From Flavobacteriales bacterium (lineage in GTDB: Bacteria; Bacteroidota; Bacteroidia; Flavobacteriales_D; Crocinitomicaceae), in assembly GCA_009926905.1 (NCBI GenBank), contig RFNX01000483.1:1-7962 (forward strand): 7,962 nt of DNA, read 5' to 3'. A program made the translations under genes and the position numbers. This document shows positions 7,080 to 7,962 of the stretch, piece after piece. The notes beneath the pieces are model-generated. The model had not been told where the DNA came from and ran no database searches. It saw only the letters and a list, made by a program, of their open reading frames with translations. How positions within the stretch are numbered: the stretch's first letter is position 1; each line of letters opens with the position of its first letter.

Positions 7080-7119
7080 AAATTAGTTAATTTGAAAATT
7101 GGAAATCCCACTTTAAGTT
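7080..7119. repeat. Direct repeat copy A (40 bp), pairs with 7168-7207
   Basis: The first 31 bases (7080-7110) are identical to 7168-7198, and the next nine differ at two positions, giving 38 of 40 matches at an 88-bp offset. Past the repeat, TTATGTTTTATTTT (7119-7132) again resembles the bases that encode the C terminus of the four-helix-bundle protein after copy B. Copy A may therefore be the remnant of a second gene end, left by a tandem or nested duplication. Confidence 0.85.
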
Positions 7120-7142
7120 TATGTTTTATTTTAAGCCATTTT

Positions 7143-7172
7143 AATTTGTCCGTCTGCTGACGGATGGAAATT
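7143..7172. repeat. Bulged GC-rich palindrome 3' of the four-helix-bundle gene
   Basis: Stem halves TCCGTC (7149-7154) and GACGGA (7159-7164) close a TGCT loop. After small bulges, AATTT (7143-7147) pairs with AAATT (7168-7172). It lies between the two direct-repeat copies and 29 nt downstream of the stop of the four-helix-bundle gene. It has no following U tract on the minus strand, so it is a weak terminator candidate at best. It could instead stabilise the mRNA or be another dispersed palindromic repeat like that at 117-134. Confidence 0.65.
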
Positions 7173-7207
7173 AGTTAATTTGAAAATTGGAAATCCCATT
7201 TTATGTT
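7168..7207. repeat. Direct repeat copy B (40 bp), overlaps the end of the four-helix-bundle gene
   Basis: This is the second copy of the repeat at 7080-7119 (38 of 40 identical). It runs 7 bases into the coding region, covering the stop codon and the last codon. The overlap ties the repeat to the gene: repeat and gene end probably duplicated or moved together. Confidence 0.85.
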
Positions 7208-7554
7208 CTATTTATTGATGATGAAATGATTTTATTTATTATTTTCGAAATGATTTCAATTTGATCAATTAATTCAGGATTAAAAGGATACGAATCTATT
7301 TCTTTACATATTTCCAACCAATAAATTGTTTCATCACACTCTTTTGCTGCTATTTTAAATTTATGAATAAAGTCATTTTTTGATTCTGCATTTTGAGCTT
7401 CACGGATGTTTGCACCAATCGAAGTTCCTGATTTTAAAAGTTGTCTTGCTATTACATATTTTTGAAGTTTTTCTAATTCCTCGCAATAATTAACAATTGC
7501 TATTGAAAATTTGAAAGTTAAATCAACAATAATATTTTCTTTATCATTCCTCAT
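7201..7554 (-). CDS. Four-helix-bundle protein, 23S rRNA intervening-sequence (IVP/S23-like) family
   Basis: This 117-aa protein has the family core in residues 37-81: RQLLKSGTSIGANIREAQ, then DFIHKFKIAAKECDETIYWLE. The rest is helical, fitting four antiparallel helices. Family members were first found encoded inside intervening sequences of 23S rRNA genes. Crystallised homologues form pentameric basic barrels, and the bAvd accessory protein of diversity-generating retroelements is a relative. No catalytic residues are known, and the function of free-standing copies, common in Bacteroidota, is unresolved. Here no rRNA, reverse transcriptase or variable repeat is nearby. The gene lies between scoA and scoB in the same orientation and is flanked by inverted repeats, so it looks inserted. 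It should be cotranscribed with its neighbours. The ATG at 7554 follows GAAAAGAA, a weak purine-rich leader. The coding sequence looks intact. Confidence 0.9.
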   Translation of the reverse strand: MRNDKENIIVDLTFKFSIAIVNYCEELEKLQKYVIARQLLKSGTSIGANIREAQNAESKNDFIHKFKIAAKECDETIYWLEICKEIDSYPFNPELIDQIEIISKIINKIISSSINRT

Positions 7555-7595
7555 TTCTTTTCATTTTCAAATTTTCAAATCAACACATTCTCATA

Positions 7596-7962
7596 TTACA
7601 TTTTTTTTCTCGTTGTCCTTTGCTCAATTCTTTTCTCAAATTTCTCTCCTTTAAAAATGCGTTGCACGAAAATTCCAGGTGTGTGAATGTGATTTGGGTC
7701 TAATTGTCCTGCAGGAACTAATTCTTCCACTTCAGCAACCGTGATTTTTCCGGCCATAGCCATCATTGGATTGAAGTTCATTGCTGTTGCTTTGAAAACC
7801 AAATTTCCTTCTGTGTCGCCTTTCCACGCTTTCACAATCGCAAAATCTGCTGTTAATGCTTCTTCCAAAATGTGTGGTTTTCCGTTGTAAATGCGCACTT
7901 CTTTTCCTTCCGCTACTTCTGTTCCGTAGCCAGCAGGAGTGAAGAATGCAGGAATTCCAGCT
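7596..7962 (-). CDS. scoA: 3-oxoacid CoA-transferase subunit A, C-terminal part (5' end off window)
   Basis: The reading frame stays open to the right edge of the window, giving 121 residues from AGIPAFFTPAGYGTEVAEGK to the end. The family is about 235 aa, so roughly the N-terminal half is missing. ADFAIVKAWKGDTEGNLVF, TAMNFNPMMAMAGKITVAEVEELV and HIHTPGIFVQRIFKGEKFEKRIE are typical of the SCOT alpha subunit. It pairs with ScoB to form the transferase that activates acetoacetate with succinyl-CoA. A GTG inside the frame at 7898 is an internal valine, not a start. The gene ends in AGA, an eight-A run, TG and TAA, giving a C terminus RKKM; the run is a possible slippage site, but the frame is intact here. 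The insert with the four-helix-bundle gene follows immediately. Confidence 0.94.
   Translation of the reverse strand, partial: AGIPAFFTPAGYGTEVAEGKEVRIYNGKPHILEEALTADFAIVKAWKGDTEGNLVFKATAMNFNPMMAMAGKITVAEVEELVPAGQLDPNHIHTPGIFVQRIFKGEKFEKRIEQRTTRKKM

Larger units (their letters stand above)
7073..7581. mobile_element. Putative IVP cassette bounded by 12-bp inverted repeats
   Basis: GATTTGAAAATT (7073-7084) and its exact reverse complement AATTTTCAAATC (7570-7581) enclose a segment of about 509 bp whose only gene is the four-helix-bundle protein. Extra copies of the core ATTTGAAAAT lie just inside both ends (7090-7099, 7178-7187, and inverted at 7563-7572). The segment sits between scoA and scoB, which are normally adjacent. 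Deleting it leaves a 25-nt gap between their stop and start codons. I see no target-site duplication and no transposase, so mobility, if any, would depend on host or trans-acting factors. The boundaries are inferred from the repeats only. From memory, similar TTTGAAAAT-rich repeats accompany four-helix-bundle genes in other flavobacteria. Confidence 0.5.

Noticed and set aside
7073..7581. Part of a diversity-generating retroelement (IVP family relative of bAvd)
   Set aside because: No reverse transcriptase, no template/variable repeat pair with adenine-biased changes, and no target gene are visible. The repeats here are identical AT-rich noncoding units.
7596..7608. Programmed frameshift at the eight-A run at the end of scoA
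   Set aside because: The run lies one codon before the stop and the normal frame gives an expected C terminus, so a frameshift would change only the tail.
1..7962. CRISPR array, defence island, phage or plasmid genes
   Set aside because: No regularly spaced repeats, no Cas, nuclease, integrase or replication proteins are present. Apart from the IVP insert and the tRNA remnant, the content is core metabolism and envelope genes.

Overview
The window looks like a chromosomal segment from a member of the Bacteroidota, most likely the order Flavobacteriales. The evidence is the low-GC composition, the near absence of Shine-Dalgarno sites, a TAnnTTTG-type -7 promoter box, and the gene content: flavobacterial-style MgtE, a signal-bearing pirin, RemB/Wzi-type outer-membrane barrels and a free-standing 23S rRNA-intervening-sequence-type four-helix-bundle protein. 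No plasmid, phage or transposase gene is visible.

Layout. Positions 1-75 hold the minus-strand 5' part of a tRNA-Ser(GGA) cut by the window edge. Just upstream of it lies a degenerate second copy of the tRNA 5' half, with a perfect GC-rich palindrome in place of three D-arm bases. A minus-strand magnesium transporter gene (mgtE, stop at 245) follows. A roughly 160-bp divergent promoter region separates it from a plus-strand pirin gene with an N-terminal export-like leader. The pirin gene runs tail to tail into a long minus-strand gene train, and the two stops share one CTAG palindrome.

Read in its own direction (right to left), the train is: scoA (3-oxoacid CoA-transferase subunit A, 5' end off the window), a four-helix-bundle (IVP/S23-like) gene, scoB (subunit B), cysQ (3'(2'),5'-bisphosphate nucleotidase), then two tandem Wzi/RemB-like outer-membrane beta-barrel genes. 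From scoB onward the genes are 1 nt apart or overlap by 4 and 11 nt, so they are probably cotranscribed and translationally coupled. ScoAB would activate acetoacetate using succinyl-CoA. CysQ would clear 3'-phosphoadenosine 5'-phosphate. The two barrels probably serve surface polysaccharide or gliding-related functions. The link between CysQ and the barrels through sulfated polysaccharide is inference only.

The most noteworthy non-housekeeping structure is the insert between scoA and scoB. It is a segment of about 509 bp carrying the four-helix-bundle gene, bounded by perfect 12-bp inverted repeats (GATTTGAAAATT), with a 40-bp imperfect direct repeat and a bulged palindrome at its 3' side. 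Removing it in silico leaves scoA and scoB 25 nt apart, as expected of an undisturbed operon. This looks like a small cassette that moved into the operon. The second notable structure is the duplicated, palindrome-interrupted tRNA-Ser 5' half. The other genes look intact and ordinary.
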